Assembly (NCBI GenBank): GCA_947626165.1
Contig: CANQRG010000003.1
Span: forward strand, 102,808-166,807
Direction: 5' to 3'
DNA from: an uncultured Clostridia bacterium
GTDB taxonomy: Bacteria > Bacillota > Clostridia > Oscillospirales > Ruminococcaceae
DNA: 64,000 bases
Made by a program: the position numbers and the translations under genes. Of this stretch, positions 25,719 to 34,935 are shown piece after piece (position 1 is the first letter of the stretch; every line of letters begins with the position of its first letter). Below the pieces are notes generated by a model, which saw only the letters and a list, made by a program, of their open reading frames with translations, searched no databases and had not been told where the DNA came from.

Positions 25719-25961
25719 ATGAATACAATTACAGCGGTAAAAAACAGAATTTTTCAGCTTTGTGATAAGCATAATATTTCAATTAACAAACTGGCTAACA
25801 TATGTGCTTTGCCTCCGTCATCTGTTAAGAATATTCTATATGGAAAAAGTCAAAATCCAAAGCTGCTTACGATTAAAATGATTTGCGATGGGCTTGGCAT
25901 AACTCTATCAGAATTTTTCAATACTGATGATTTTAATAATTTAGAGCAAGAAATCAAATAG
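25719..25961 (+). CDS. Cro/C1-type HTH transcriptional regulator (80 aa)
   Basis: This is a minimal DNA-binding repressor-like protein. It has the XRE fold: ISINKLANICALPPSSVKNI as the HTH, then KLLTIKMICDGLGITLSEFF as the closing helices. The ATG at 25719 has GGAG 8 nt upstream. It is divergent from the SLOG gene and shares its repeat-containing control region, so it may regulate it. Confidence 0.85.
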   Translation: MNTITAVKNRIFQLCDKHNISINKLANICALPPSSVKNILYGKSQNPKLLTIKMICDGLGITLSEFFNTDDFNNLEQEIK

Positions 25962-26002
25962 ACAATTTTATAATTTTAACGTGTTCCTTTTAATAAAATT
26001 CA

Positions 26003-26048
26003 AGAGTTATTACAACTCTGTTTTAACTCTAATTATACATATAACTCC
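26003..26048. promoter_or_regulatory. Half-site array upstream of the small RHH gene
   Basis: AGAGTT-N5-AACTCT (26003-26019) is followed by more AACTC half-sites at 26025 and 26043. Two of them are 11 bp apart, about one helical turn. This resembles the multi-site operators of ribbon-helix-helix repressors and precedes such a gene. Confidence 0.45.
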
Positions 26049-26096
26049 ATAAAAAGTCTATAATAAATTCAAAATAAAATTATTAAGGAGTTATTT

Positions 26097-26276
26097 ATGA
26101 AAAAGGAAAGACATTTTGGATTAAGAATTGATGATGAATTACTAAGAAAATTTCATTATGTGTGTGACTACAACGGTCGCTCAGCTAACGGACAAATTTT
26201 ATATCTGATTAGAAAATGTGTTAAAGAATTTGAAAATACAGAAGGCGAAATAAAGGTTGAGCTTGAAAACAAATAA
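26097..26276 (+). CDS. Small ribbon-helix-helix-like protein (59 aa)
   Basis: This short gene has a strong AAGGAG site. It begins MKKERHFGLRIDDELLRKFH (a basic strand then a helix) and continues NGRSANGQILYLIRKCVKEF, which matches the Arc-like pattern of strand, helix A, turn with Asn/Gly-Arg-Ser, helix B. It is probably a self-repressing DNA-binding protein. It is not closely similar to the array at 14.4-15.6 kb. It lies just ahead of leuC, with about 100 bp between them. Confidence 0.75.
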   Translation: MKKERHFGLRIDDELLRKFHYVCDYNGRSANGQILYLIRKCVKEFENTEGEIKVELENK

Positions 26277-26375
26277 TATAAGTACAACTTATATAAATTA
26301 TCAAAAATATATATTTTACTTATACAAGAATATGTGATATACTATAATGTAACAAATAATAAAGGAGATTATTTT

Positions 26376-27638
26376 ATGGGTATGACTATGACTCAGAAGG
26401 TGCTTGCCGCACACGCTGGTTTAGACAGCGTAAAGGCAGGAGACCTGATTATGGCTGATCTGGATATGGTGCTCGGAAACGATATCACATCACCAGTTGC
26501 CATAAACGAATTTAACAAAGCCGGCTTTGACAGTGTTTTTGACGGAAGCAAAATCTCTATGGTTATGGATCATTTTGCTCCGAACAAGGATATAAAAGCC
26601 GCAACTCAGTGCAAGCAGTGCAGAGATTTCTGCGGAGAGCTTGGAGTTAAGAACTTCTTTGACGTTGGAGATATGGGCGTTGAACACGCTATACTTCCCG
26701 AAAAAGGACTTGTAGCGCCCGGTGACTTGGTTATCGGCGCTGATTCTCACACTTGTACATACGGCGCATTGGGTGCGTTCTCAACAGGAGTTGGCTCAAC
26801 AGATATGGCGGCAGGAATGGCAACAGGCAAGGCTTGGTTCAAGGTTCCGCCTGCTTTGAAATTTAATATTACAGGAAAGCTGAACAAGTGGGTTTCGGGC
26901 AAGGACGTTATTTTGCACATTATTGGTATGATAGGCGTAGACGGCGCATTGTATAAGTCTATGGAGTTCTCAGGCGAAGGACTAAAAAACCTTACTATGG
27001 AAGACAGACTTTGTATGGCTAATATGGCTATTGAAGCAGGTGCAAAAAACGGAATCTTTGCTGTTGACGAGGTTACGCTTGATTTTGTCAAGGATAAGGT
27101 TTCAAAGGAATTCAAGGTATATGAGGCTGATGCAGACGCCGAATATGAAAAGGTTTATGATATTGACCTTTCACAAATAAAGCCTACTGTATCATTTCCG
27201 CATTTACCCGAAAACGCTAAAACCTTCGACGAGTTCGGCGATATAAAAATCGATCAGGTGGTTATCGGCTCATGTACTAACGGAAGAATCGAAGACCTCC
27301 GTGCCGCTGCTGAAATTCTCAAGGGCAAAACGGTTGCAGACGGCGTAAGATGTATAGTAATCCCTGCAACGCAAAAGATTTATCTTCAGGCAATGGAAGA
27401 GGGACTTTTGAAAATATTTATCAACGCAAGATGTGCGGTTTCAACACCTACCTGCGGTCCGTGTCTGGGAGGACATATGGGTATTCTTGCAAAAGGTGAA
27501 AGAGCCGTTGCTACAACAAACAGAAACTTTGTCGGAAGAATGGGACATCCTGAAAGTGAAGTTTATCTGGCTTCACCTGCTGTTGCGGCTGCATCGGCTG
27601 TAACAGGAAAGATATCTCAGCCAACAGAAGTAATGTAG
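26376..27638 (+). CDS. leuC: 3-isopropylmalate dehydratase, large subunit
   Basis: This aconitase-family subunit carries the 4Fe-4S cluster that isomerises isopropylmalate in leucine synthesis. Visible motifs are the N-terminal KVLAAHAG, the substrate segment [33 protein letters not shown] and the cluster Cys pair in [14 protein letters not shown] start it at ATG 26376 after AAAGGAG; a longer frame begins at 26334. Its length (420) fits the short archaeal/clostridial type. No T-box was seen upstream. Confidence 0.95.
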   Translation: MGMTMTQKVLAAHAGLDSVKAGDLIMADLDMVLGNDITSPVAINEFNKAGFDSVFDGSKISMVMDHFAPNKDIKAATQCKQCRDFCGELGVKNFFDVGDMGVEHAILPEKGLVAPGDLVIGADSHTCTYGALGAFSTGVGSTDMAAGMATGKAWFKVPPALKFNITGKLNKWVSGKDVILHIIGMIGVDGALYKSMEFSGEGLKNLTMEDRLCMANMAIEAGAKNGIFAVDEVTLDFVKDKVSKEFKVYEADADAEYEKVYDIDLSQIKPTVSFPHLPENAKTFDEFGDIKIDQVVIGSCTNGRIEDLRAAAEILKGKTVADGVRCIVIPATQKIYLQAMEEGLLKIFINARCAVSTPTCGPCLGGHMGILAKGERAVATTNRNFVGRMGHPESEVYLASPAVAAASAVTGKISQPTEVM

Positions 27639-27653
27639 AAAGGTGGTATGAAT

Positions 27654-28136
27654 ATGAAAGCACTAGGAAAAGTACACAAATACGGTGACAACGTAGACAC
27701 AGACGTTATCATACCTGCAAGATACTTAAACACAGCCGATCACAAAGAGTTGGCCTCACACTGTATGGAGGACATAGACATCGACTTTGTAAAGAAGGTC
27801 AAGAAGGGCGATATTATGGTAGCGGAAGCCAATTTCGGCTGCGGTTCTTCCCGTGAACACGCACCAATCGCTATTAAAGAAAGCGGCATATCCTGCGTTA
27901 TCGCAAAGACATTCGCCAGAATTTTCTACCGTAACGCAATCAATATCGGACTTCCTATTATAGAATGTCCCGAAGCCGCTGAAAACATCAGCGACGGCGA
28001 CGAGGTAGAAATTGATTTTGACAGCGGTATAATTACCAACAAAACTAAGGGTGAAAGCTATCAAGGACAGCCTTTCCCTGAGTTTATAAAAAACATTATA
28101 AATAAGAACGGTCTTTTAAATTCACTAAAAGGCTAG
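27654..28136 (+). CDS. leuD: 3-isopropylmalate dehydratase, small subunit
   Basis: This swivelling-domain subunit completes the LeuCD enzyme. Motifs are [18 protein letters not shown], the substrate Arg in [11 protein letters not shown], and [16 protein letters not shown] prefer ATG 27654, which is 7 nt from AGGTGG; the ATG at 27648 is too close to it. It is 160 residues and lies 15 bp after leuC. Confidence 0.95.
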   Translation: MKALGKVHKYGDNVDTDVIIPARYLNTADHKELASHCMEDIDIDFVKKVKKGDIMVAEANFGCGSSREHAPIAIKESGISCVIAKTFARIFYRNAINIGLPIIECPEAAENISDGDEVEIDFDSGIITNKTKGESYQGQPFPEFIKNIINKNGLLNSLKG

Positions 28137-28149
28137 TGGAGGTATTATT

Positions 28150-28464
28150 ATGGTTATTTTAACAATCGACAGTATACCAGGAAAAGATATCGAGGCGTTA
28201 GGTCTTGTTAAGGGAAGCACAGTTCAGTCTAAGAATATGTTCAAGGATATGGGACAGGGCTTTAAGAGCATGGTCGGCGGAGAGCTTAAAAGCTACACCA
28301 AGATGATGAACGAGTCAAGAGAGATCGCTACTCAGAGAATGATCGAAGAAGCTCAAGGTATGGGCGCTGACGCAATTATCGGAGTAAGATTTGCAACTTC
28401 ATCAGTATTACAGGGTGCATCTGAAATTATGGCTTTCGGCACTGCCGTAAAAATTAAAGATTAA
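28150..28464 (+). CDS. YbjQ/UPF0145 (DUF74) family protein
   Basis: This 104-residue protein belongs to the YbjQ family, which forms beta-barrel pentamers of unknown function. Typical segments are VKGSTVQSKNMFKDMGQG and RMIEEAQGMGADAIIGVRFA. It lies between leuD and leuB with 13-16 bp gaps, so it is part of the leucine operon transcript although no role there is known. Confidence 0.85.
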   Translation: MVILTIDSIPGKDIEALGLVKGSTVQSKNMFKDMGQGFKSMVGGELKSYTKMMNESREIATQRMIEEAQGMGADAIIGVRFATSSVLQGASEIMAFGTAVKIKD

Positions 28465-28480
28465 TTGAGGAGACTTAAAT

Positions 28481-29554
28481 ATGAACAAGAAAATTGCAGT
28501 AATAAAGGGTGACGGAATAGGTCCTGAAATTGTCAATGAAGCTGAAAAGGTTTTAAACAAAATCGGTGAAAAGTATGGTCACACATTTGAGTATACAGAT
28601 GTTTTAATGGGCGGCTGCGCTATCGACGCAACAGGCGTTCCGCTGCCACAGGAAACAATAGATATATGTCTTGCATCTGACAGTGTTCTGCTAGGCGCTG
28701 TAGGCGGTCCGAAATGGGATACACTTCCGGGAAATCTCCGTCCTGAGGCAGGACTTCTCGGCATCAGAGGTGCAATGAAGCTGTTTGCAAACATTCGTCC
28801 TGCTAAATTAATACCTGCTCTTGCAGGAGCTTGCCCTCTTAAAGACGAGATAACCAAAAACGGTCTTGACCTTGTTATAGTTCGTGAGCTTATCGGCGGA
28901 GCATATTTCGGCGAGCGTGACACTCACGTTGACGAAAACGGCATAAAGCACGCAAGCGATTCAATGGCTTATGCCGACTACGAAGTTGAGAGAATCTGCC
29001 GTGTGGCATTTGAAATGGCAAGAAAGAGAGGCAAAAAGGTTCACTCAGTGGACAAAGCAAACGTACTTGATTCATCACGTTTGTGGAGAGAGGTTGCACA
29101 CAAGGTTGCAGAGGAATATCCTGACGTTGAGTTTCAGGACATTTTAGTTGACAACACAGCTATGCAGCTTGTACACAATCCTGCTCAATTTGACGTAATG
29201 GTAACCGAGAACCTGTTCGGAGACATTCTCTCGGACGAGGCATCAATGATCACCGGCTCGTTGGGTATGATACCATCGGCGTCACTTGGCGAAGGCTCAC
29301 TGGGACTTTACGAGCCTATTCACGGTTCTGCGCCTGATATTGCAGGACAAAACAAAGCCAATCCTCTGGCTACAATTCTGTCTGTAGCAATGATGCTCCG
29401 ATACTCATTTGATATGGGCAAAGAAGCTGACGCTATAGAGAATGCAGTTGACAAGGTTCTGGCAGAAGGATACCGCACAGGCGATATTATGTCTGAGGGT
29501 ATGAAATGCGTTTCGTGCAGTGAAATGGGAGATTTAGTAGCTGACAGAATATAA
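28481..29554 (+). CDS. leuB: 3-isopropylmalate dehydrogenase
   Basis: This NAD-dependent enzyme oxidises and decarboxylates isopropylmalate to ketoisocaproate precursor. Motifs are [13 protein letters not shown], the [12 protein letters not shown] and [12 protein letters not shown] segments, [14 protein letters not shown], the metal-binding DNTAMQLV and [13 protein letters not shown], and GSAPDIAGQ. It has 357 residues. It ends the leuCD-ybjQ-leuB operon; leuA is not in the window. Confidence 0.95.
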   Translation: MNKKIAVIKGDGIGPEIVNEAEKVLNKIGEKYGHTFEYTDVLMGGCAIDATGVPLPQETIDICLASDSVLLGAVGGPKWDTLPGNLRPEAGLLGIRGAMKLFANIRPAKLIPALAGACPLKDEITKNGLDLVIVRELIGGAYFGERDTHVDENGIKHASDSMAYADYEVERICRVAFEMARKRGKKVHSVDKANVLDSSRLWREVAHKVAEEYPDVEFQDILVDNTAMQLVHNPAQFDVMVTENLFGDILSDEASMITGSLGMIPSASLGEGSLGLYEPIHGSAPDIAGQNKANPLATILSVAMMLRYSFDMGKEADAIENAVDKVLAEGYRTGDIMSEGMKCVSCSEMGDLVADRI

Positions 29555-29580
29555 ATTTTTTAAAACACTAATATAAATAG

Positions 29581-29620
29581 AAACGGCAAGGACTAATCAT
29601 TTGTCCCTGCCGTTTTTTTA
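29581..29620. terminator. Terminator between leuB and queH
   Basis: AAACGGCA-A-GGAC pairs with GTCC-C-TGCCGTTT, followed by seven T on the plus strand. It probably serves both convergent genes. The queH stop codon and last residues fall in the loop. Confidence 0.85.
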
Positions 29621-30225
29621 TCCCGCTCTGCTTTTGAATAAACACATCCGCAGTAATCCTGACGATACAGATTATATTTTCTTGAAAGCTCAATAGAACG
29701 CTTGTATCCGTTTTTCTTTTTAAAATCGCTTGGAAGCCATTTAACTCCTCCATACTCCCCTGCCAGACGCTCTCCTATTTCATTTAACTTTTCTGCGTTT
29801 TTATAGGGGCTTATTGAAAGAGTTGTTGTGAAATATTCAAACCCGTTTTCCTTACCATATTCTATAGCTTTTCGCAGCCTTATTTCATAGCATTTAAAAC
29901 ATCGCTCACCGCCCTCGGGAATATCCTCCATTCCCTTAACCTCATCGTAAAACTCTCTGTCGTTATACTCGGGAATTTCTATATTGATTTCTTTGTCAAT
30001 CATCTCTGAAACCAGCCTTTTAAGCTCGCTTACTCTGTATTCAAACTCAGACTTCGGACTGATATTCGGATTATAATATAAGAGCGTAATATCAAAATGC
30101 TGTGACAGATACTCTAAAACATAGCTGGAGCAAGGCGCACAACAGCTGTGAATTAAAAGTTTCGGATTATTTCCCGAACTTACTCTTATTATATTTTCAA
30201 GCTCTTTGCTGTAATTTCTTTTCAT
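29593..30225 (-). CDS. queH: Epoxyqueuosine reductase QueH (DUF208)
   Basis: QueH performs the last step of queuosine synthesis in tRNA wobble positions, replacing QueG in many anaerobes. Its conserved Cys pairs are all here: SCCAPCSSYVLEYL near the N-terminus, CFKCYEIRL in the middle, and DYCGCVYS near the C-terminus. It is 210 residues. Other queuosine genes are not in the window. Its end overlaps a terminator hairpin shared with leuB. Confidence 0.92.
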   Translation of the reverse strand: MKRNYSKELENIIRVSSGNNPKLLIHSCCAPCSSYVLEYLSQHFDITLLYYNPNISPKSEFEYRVSELKRLVSEMIDKEINIEIPEYNDREFYDEVKGMEDIPEGGERCFKCYEIRLRKAIEYGKENGFEYFTTTLSISPYKNAEKLNEIGERLAGEYGGVKWLPSDFKKKNGYKRSIELSRKYNLYRQDYCGCVYSKAERDKKTAGTND

Positions 30226-30406
30226 TACTTTTCTCCGTAAAACAAATTCAAGTTAAACATTTTATCTCAATAATTATACCTTTATATGTTTTACTTGTCA
30301 AACGTAACGGCGCTCAAACCGCCATAATTTATTTGTATTTTTTAGAATGATAATAAGTCCGCTCGCATATATATGTTATGAAAACGACATCGGGGAGTTG
30401 GGTATT

Positions 30407-30694
30407 ATGAATTTTTCAGGAGATACAGACCGTTCAATAATACTGGGACAATACATAGTTGATAATAAGTGTACAGTTAGAGCTTGTGCAAAGGCATTCG
30501 GGATCAGTAAGAGTACAGTGCACAAGGACGTAAGTGAAAAACTGCAAAAAACAAAACCTCAGCTATACAAAGAGGTAAAGAAAATTCTTGACTTTAACAA
30601 AAGCGAAAGGCACATAAGAGGCGGTATGGCTACAAAGCACAAATACGAGGAGCAAAAACTAAAAAGCAATTCACAGTCAAATGAACAAATTTAA
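30407..30694 (+). CDS. spoIIID: Sporulation transcription factor SpoIIID
   Basis: SpoIIID is the mother-cell DNA-binding protein that switches gene expression between the sigma-E and sigma-K stages of sporulation. The family core is unmistakable: CTVRACAKAFGISKSTVHKD as the HTH and ILDFNKSERHIRGGMATKHK as the basic C-terminal region. I start it at ATG 30407 (95 aa, the family length) with GGGGAG upstream; an in-frame start at 30347 would add 20 unrelated residues. It overlaps the next gene by 14 nt. Confidence 0.95.
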   Translation: MNFSGDTDRSIILGQYIVDNKCTVRACAKAFGISKSTVHKDVSEKLQKTKPQLYKEVKKILDFNKSERHIRGGMATKHKYEEQKLKSNSQSNEQI

Positions 30695-31589
30695 CATATC
30701 CCCGAAGCATCGGGGATTTTTTAATACTAAAACCGCAAGAACTTGTGTCAGATTATCTACTTTCTTGACTTTATTTTGTATCCTATTTATAATTGTATTA
30801 TCAATTATAGAGGGGTTGGATATGTTACAAAATATAGTTAAGGGTATTATACTTCTAATAGAAATCGTTTTTCTGGTGATTTTTATTCTGCCGTTTTATA
30901 AGCACATAAGCAACATTGGAAATGTAGTCGGCTTGGGAATAACGATTTGCTTGATTATTATAACTTTGTTCTGGAGTTACGTTGTAAGGCTTATAATCAC
31001 GCTATGGCATTGTCTGGGCGGACGTATTCTTCTAATCATTCTTGCAGCTTTAATTTTAGTATCGGTGATTTGGTGCATTTATATTTCAATCAGAATGGTT
31101 TCGGCTTATAAAAACTACCCAGATAAGGAAACGACCGTTGTCGTTCTCGGGTGCAAAGTAAACAGAGACCACCCCAGCAAAATGCTCCGCCACAGGCTGG
31201 AAGCGGCTTACGATTATCTATCAAAAAATAAAAACATAAAGTGCATAGTTTCAGGAGGTCAGGGAACTGATGAGAAAATGACTGAAGCCGAGTGTATGTA
31301 CAACTATCTTGTCAATTTAGGAATATCGCCCGACAGAGTTATAAAAGAAAGCAAAGCGACAAGCACATATGAAAATATAAAGTATTCATATGAAATAATA
31401 GAACAAATGAATCTTCCAAAAGACATAACTATAGTCACAGACGGTTTTCACGAATATCGGGCATCAATAATCGCAAAAAAACAAGGCATAAATGCGTATT
31501 CGGTTTATGCAAAGACTACCAAAATAGATTTGCCCTATTACTGGCTCAGAGAATGGATGGGACTTTTTCAGGAAATATACCTAAAGTAG
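30681..31589 (+). CDS. YdcF/SanA-like DUF218 membrane protein
   Basis: This 302-residue protein has several N-terminal membrane segments (about residues 20-45, 50-72, 75-100 and 110-130). A DUF218 domain follows, with ETTVVVLGCKVNRDHPS, CIVSGGQGTDE and the Glu/Thr-rich SKATSTYENIKYS, ending in TDGFHEYRAS. DUF218 proteins (SanA, ElyC) act at the cell envelope, possibly on a lipid-linked sugar. The start overlaps the end of spoIIID, so the two may be cotranscribed during sporulation, but this is inference. Confidence 0.85.
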   Translation: MNKFNISPKHRGFFNTKTARTCVRLSTFLTLFCILFIIVLSIIEGLDMLQNIVKGIILLIEIVFLVIFILPFYKHISNIGNVVGLGITICLIIITLFWSYVVRLIITLWHCLGGRILLIILAALILVSVIWCIYISIRMVSAYKNYPDKETTVVVLGCKVNRDHPSKMLRHRLEAAYDYLSKNKNIKCIVSGGQGTDEKMTEAECMYNYLVNLGISPDRVIKESKATSTYENIKYSYEIIEQMNLPKDITIVTDGFHEYRASIIAKKQGINAYSVYAKTTKIDLPYYWLREWMGLFQEIYLK

Positions 31590-31867
31590 TAGGAGTGCCA
31601 GCGTGACGCTGGTTGCTCTGCTGCCTATTATAAATTTGAAAAATGTTCAAGCTGGTGCAACGGCAGGCTTATCAATTGATAATTGACAATGGACAATGGA
31701 TAATTGTCAGAAGCACGACAAAAGCGTTCGGAAAAATTCCGAACGCTTGTATTACTTCTTGCAATTATCCATTATCAATTGTTTAGCCCGCCGTTTATCA
31801 AGTTACAACATTTATCAAACTACCCAAAGGAGGCACTGGATGCAACGTCACCGTTGCCGGTTCGCCG
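31590..31867. repeat. Composite intergenic repeat block B
   Basis: In order it holds: the hairpin CCAGCG-TGA-CGCTGG (31598-31612); one copy of the TATTATAAAT...CTTATCAATTGAT unit (31624-31680); the shared hairpin GCGTTCGGAA-AAA-TTCCGAACGC (31724-31746); an ATTATCCATTATCAATTG tract; and a unit also found at 43.5 kb ending in the hairpin GCAACG-TCAC-CGTTGC (31842-31857). It contains no gene. It probably ends transcription from both neighbours. Confidence 0.75.
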
Positions 31868-34864
31868 CTATTTTGTCTTTTTCTTAACAACCTTTGACCA
31901 CTTACCATAATACTTCCTGCCGTTTGCCAGCTTGTATGCTCGCACCTTTACAAAGTATTTCTTCTGTGGTTTAAGGTTTTTGATTGTTACCTTGTTCTTT
32001 TTAACTGTAACCTTCTTTTTGCCCTTTGTAAACTTGCTGTTCGTTGCGGCTTTGACCTCATACCCTGTCGCTCCGCTTACCTTTTTCCATGATATGCTCA
32101 TCTTCTTTTTCTTATTTACTTTTATCCTTACATTTTTCACCTTTGCCGGTTTAGTAACTTTTTTGGCAGTATTATTAGAAACTTTCTTTGCTGTAGGAGG
32201 GTACTCTCCTACATGATCCTTAATATCCGCCTTAGCTGTTTTATATGTTTCGCCTAAAACCTCAATGCAGTCAATTATAAAATATCCGCTTTTAACTGTT
32301 ATTTTAATAGTGTGCTGTTCATTTGAAAGACCGTTTATATAATACAGACTCTGACGCTGAAGTATCCCCGTAGTCAGAGCTATGTTTTCTCCCAAAGATA
32401 CTCCGTCTAGCTCAATATCAGCTGTGCTTTCAGTTCTGGTTCCGCCCAAAACGAAGTTTACTCCTGTTCCGTTAAAGGTATACTCAAGAGAAGCATTTTT
32501 CTCACTTGTCGAAGCGCTTGTTCTGTTATATAGTCTGAAAGAATCTCCAACCTTTAACGTCCAGTTACCGCTGTATTTAACAGAACTGTCAAGCGGATCT
32601 ATTCTTTCAACAAACGAGACCGCACCTGCTTCTGTAATACTTTCAGAGGCTTTTTCAATTCTCAAATTGTCAAACTCCGATAAATAATAACTGCTATACA
32701 GTCCTGCTCTGCCAGAAAGATAAGGATTTTGTTTATCGGTATAGCCGAATATTGCAGTATTATTTACATAGAACACTACCTCATTACCAACAGCGCTCAC
32801 TTTTAGGTTATACCATTTATTTGCGTCAAATCCCCTTACTGTTCCCTCACTTAAAACCGTATTTGCCTTCAGGCATTGATATTTTCCGCTTTGCGCTAAA
32901 GATATCCAATAGCCCGACTTATTAGATGTTGAAACAATGTTACAGGTTCCCACAGACCTCAAACCTACTCCGGCGAAGTTATAGTCTGATGCCTGCTGCC
33001 TAGTATCAAGCTTTACATCAGCAGAAACGCTGTAATCTGCCCATTCGGTATCGCCTAAAGTAGTAGTCGGAGATGAACTGCCTCCCCAAGTATATGGAGT
33101 ATTACTGCTATCTATCTTTTGTTTAAGAACCTTTGAACCATCTGATTTTTTGACAACCTCAAATGCTCCGCCTGCATCACAGGTATACAAAGGCGTTCCG
33201 CCTCTTTCTTCTATAAACTCGTCCGAATAGTTAAAATCATCTGTATACGGAAGTGAAAGATTTGCATCGGTTTCGTTTTTCTGATACGAAGATTTCTCCT
33301 CGTCAGCATATCCCTTCTGACCTGTAGTAGTAGTTAATGTTACAATAGAATACGGCTCGACTGTATATGTAAAGTTACCATTTTCGGGAGTTATAGTTTC
33401 AGAATTTTTAAGCCAATTTGCATCATAAGCCTGACCTGCATCAGGACCCTTTGTGACCCAAGCCGTCAAAGGTGAATCAGACTTATTAAGATTGCTTACC
33501 GAAACATTATAAGTTCTTTCATTAGATGTATCATTTACAAATACCATTGTGTAATCCCCTGTTTCCGGGTCGGCTAAGGTGATATAATTGTTGGTAGTAC
33601 CTCCTATTCCGTGACCGTCTCCGTCAGGCGTTCCGTCACCATAGCAAGCGCCGTCAACATATTTCATATTATCAGTCTGGAACCTTGTAAAATGCTCCAT
33701 AATATAAGTTCCAACCTGAACCTCATAGTGTCCGCTCCACGGCGTATCAGCCAAAATAAGCTGCTTTGGAACATACTGCGCTCCTGTATAATATGCGGCA
33801 ACTGCCGGCTGGAATTCATACATTGTCATTCCGCCGCCCGTCGAACCGCTCTGGGCATACATATTAAGAACACGAACCGCAATTTCAAGAGGTCCGTTTA
33901 CACCTGTCAAGCCTTTTCCTTTTGCAACACTGTCAAGCTCCTTTCCAGAAGCATTTGTTGCGTTTACAGCATACTTAGGATCTATTGTTACCGATGAACC
34001 CTCAGAGTACCAAATCTCTTTGCCGAACTCCTTCTTTAGCTTCAGAGCGTTTTCACTTGACCATGTAGAATAGTGAAATCCAAGAACATCAACAGCGTCT
34101 CTTAACTCTTTATTGTTCATCATCTCGTCTGCGATTTTGTAATGTCCGACTTCATCTGACGCAACTAACTTGATTTGACTGTAATCATACTTCGCTCCGG
34201 ATTCTTTTGCTTCAGAATCAAGATGCTTTCTTAGATACTTTATCCATTCAACGTCAATGTCACCTGTTTCGTTTCTGTCAGGACTTATATAATCAAACTT
34301 CAATCCGTACTCATCATAAGCGGCGTCTAACGTGTTTTTATACCACTTAAATCTCTTTGACATATTTTCTTCATTTGTTACACCGTTTGACCCTGTCCAC
34401 TTTGGAGAACCCCAGCGAAGCATATCTATAGAAATATCAGGGTTGATTGTTTTTGCGTCTGCACACATATGAAAGCCTGCTCCCCTGTTTACATTAGCAA
34501 CTTCGTTTTCATCTCGCATAGTAGCAGGTTCTGTTCCCGAGCTTGAATCGCAGTCAGAGCCAAGCTCGATCTTTATATGAGAAAGTCCTATACCCGTTTC
34601 CTTATTGAACAGATAGTTCATTATCTCCCAATAAGCGTCAGGGTTCTTTTCTTTATAATCCATAAGAAGCCTTGAAGAATTGTTAGCAGATACTGCTCCA
34701 AGTCTAAGCGAATCCTTTGTTATTTTGTTACCGTCAACGCTGATTGAAAAAGCGCCTTCAGCATTAGCCTTAATATTTTCTTTAGCCATAGGCATAACCC
34801 CCATTATAGAAAAAGTTAACACAATCGATGTAATAACGGCAATTAGTCTTGAATTTTTTAACAT
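31868..34864 (-). CDS. Secreted GH59-like glycoside hydrolase (galactocerebrosidase family) with C-terminal binding domains
   Basis: This is a large extracellular galactosidase-type enzyme (998 aa). A signal peptide (about 1-36) precedes a TIM-barrel catalytic domain of the GH59/GH30 type in clan GH-A. The acid/base Glu199 is in SPDRNETGD and the nucleophile Glu288 is in IWYSEGSS. A LamG/concanavalin-like domain (about 545-735), a second beta domain (about 755-875) and a Lys-rich linker follow, then a fibronectin type III domain (about 905-998). There is no sortase or dockerin signal. AGGAGG precedes the ATG. An AraC regulator is encoded just upstream on the same strand. The natural galactoside is not known. 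Confidence 0.82.
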   Translation of the reverse strand: MLKNSRLIAVITSIVLTFSIMGVMPMAKENIKANAEGAFSISVDGNKITKDSLRLGAVSANNSSRLLMDYKEKNPDAYWEIMNYLFNKETGIGLSHIKIELGSDCDSSSGTEPATMRDENEVANVNRGAGFHMCADAKTINPDISIDMLRWGSPKWTGSNGVTNEENMSKRFKWYKNTLDAAYDEYGLKFDYISPDRNETGDIDVEWIKYLRKHLDSEAKESGAKYDYSQIKLVASDEVGHYKIADEMMNNKELRDAVDVLGFHYSTWSSENALKLKKEFGKEIWYSEGSSVTIDPKYAVNATNASGKELDSVAKGKGLTGVNGPLEIAVRVLNMYAQSGSTGGGMTMYEFQPAVAAYYTGAQYVPKQLILADTPWSGHYEVQVGTYIMEHFTRFQTDNMKYVDGACYGDGTPDGDGHGIGGTTNNYITLADPETGDYTMVFVNDTSNERTYNVSVSNLNKSDSPLTAWVTKGPDAGQAYDANWLKNSETITPENGNFTYTVEPYSIVTLTTTTGQKGYADEEKSSYQKNETDANLSLPYTDDFNYSDEFIEERGGTPLYTCDAGGAFEVVKKSDGSKVLKQKIDSSNTPYTWGGSSSPTTTLGDTEWADYSVSADVKLDTRQQASDYNFAGVGLRSVGTCNIVSTSNKSGYWISLAQSGKYQCLKANTVLSEGTVRGFDANKWYNLKVSAVGNEVVFYVNNTAIFGYTDKQNPYLSGRAGLYSSYYLSEFDNLRIEKASESITEAGAVSFVERIDPLDSSVKYSGNWTLKVGDSFRLYNRTSASTSEKNASLEYTFNGTGVNFVLGGTRTESTADIELDGVSLGENIALTTGILQRQSLYYINGLSNEQHTIKITVKSGYFIIDCIEVLGETYKTAKADIKDHVGEYPPTAKKVSNNTAKKVTKPAKVKNVRIKVNKKKKMSISWKKVSGATGYEVKAATNSKFTKGKKKVTVKKNKVTIKNLKPQKKYFVKVRAYKLANGRKYYGKWSKVVKKKTK

Positions 34865-34935
34865 TGATAGGCACCTCCTAATAATTTAGTATTATTATAT
34901 CATTTATTATTAGCAAAAAGTATAACGGAATTGCT

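Noticed and set aside
26277..26375. T-box or leucine attenuator upstream of leuC
   Set aside because: The leader is short and AT-rich, with no T-box sequence (such as the conserved TGG anticodon-loop pairing region), no leader peptide rich in Leu and no terminator hairpin.
31696..31910. Two overlapping plus-strand frames after the DUF218 gene
   Set aside because: They translate repeat block B, including its terminator hairpin.
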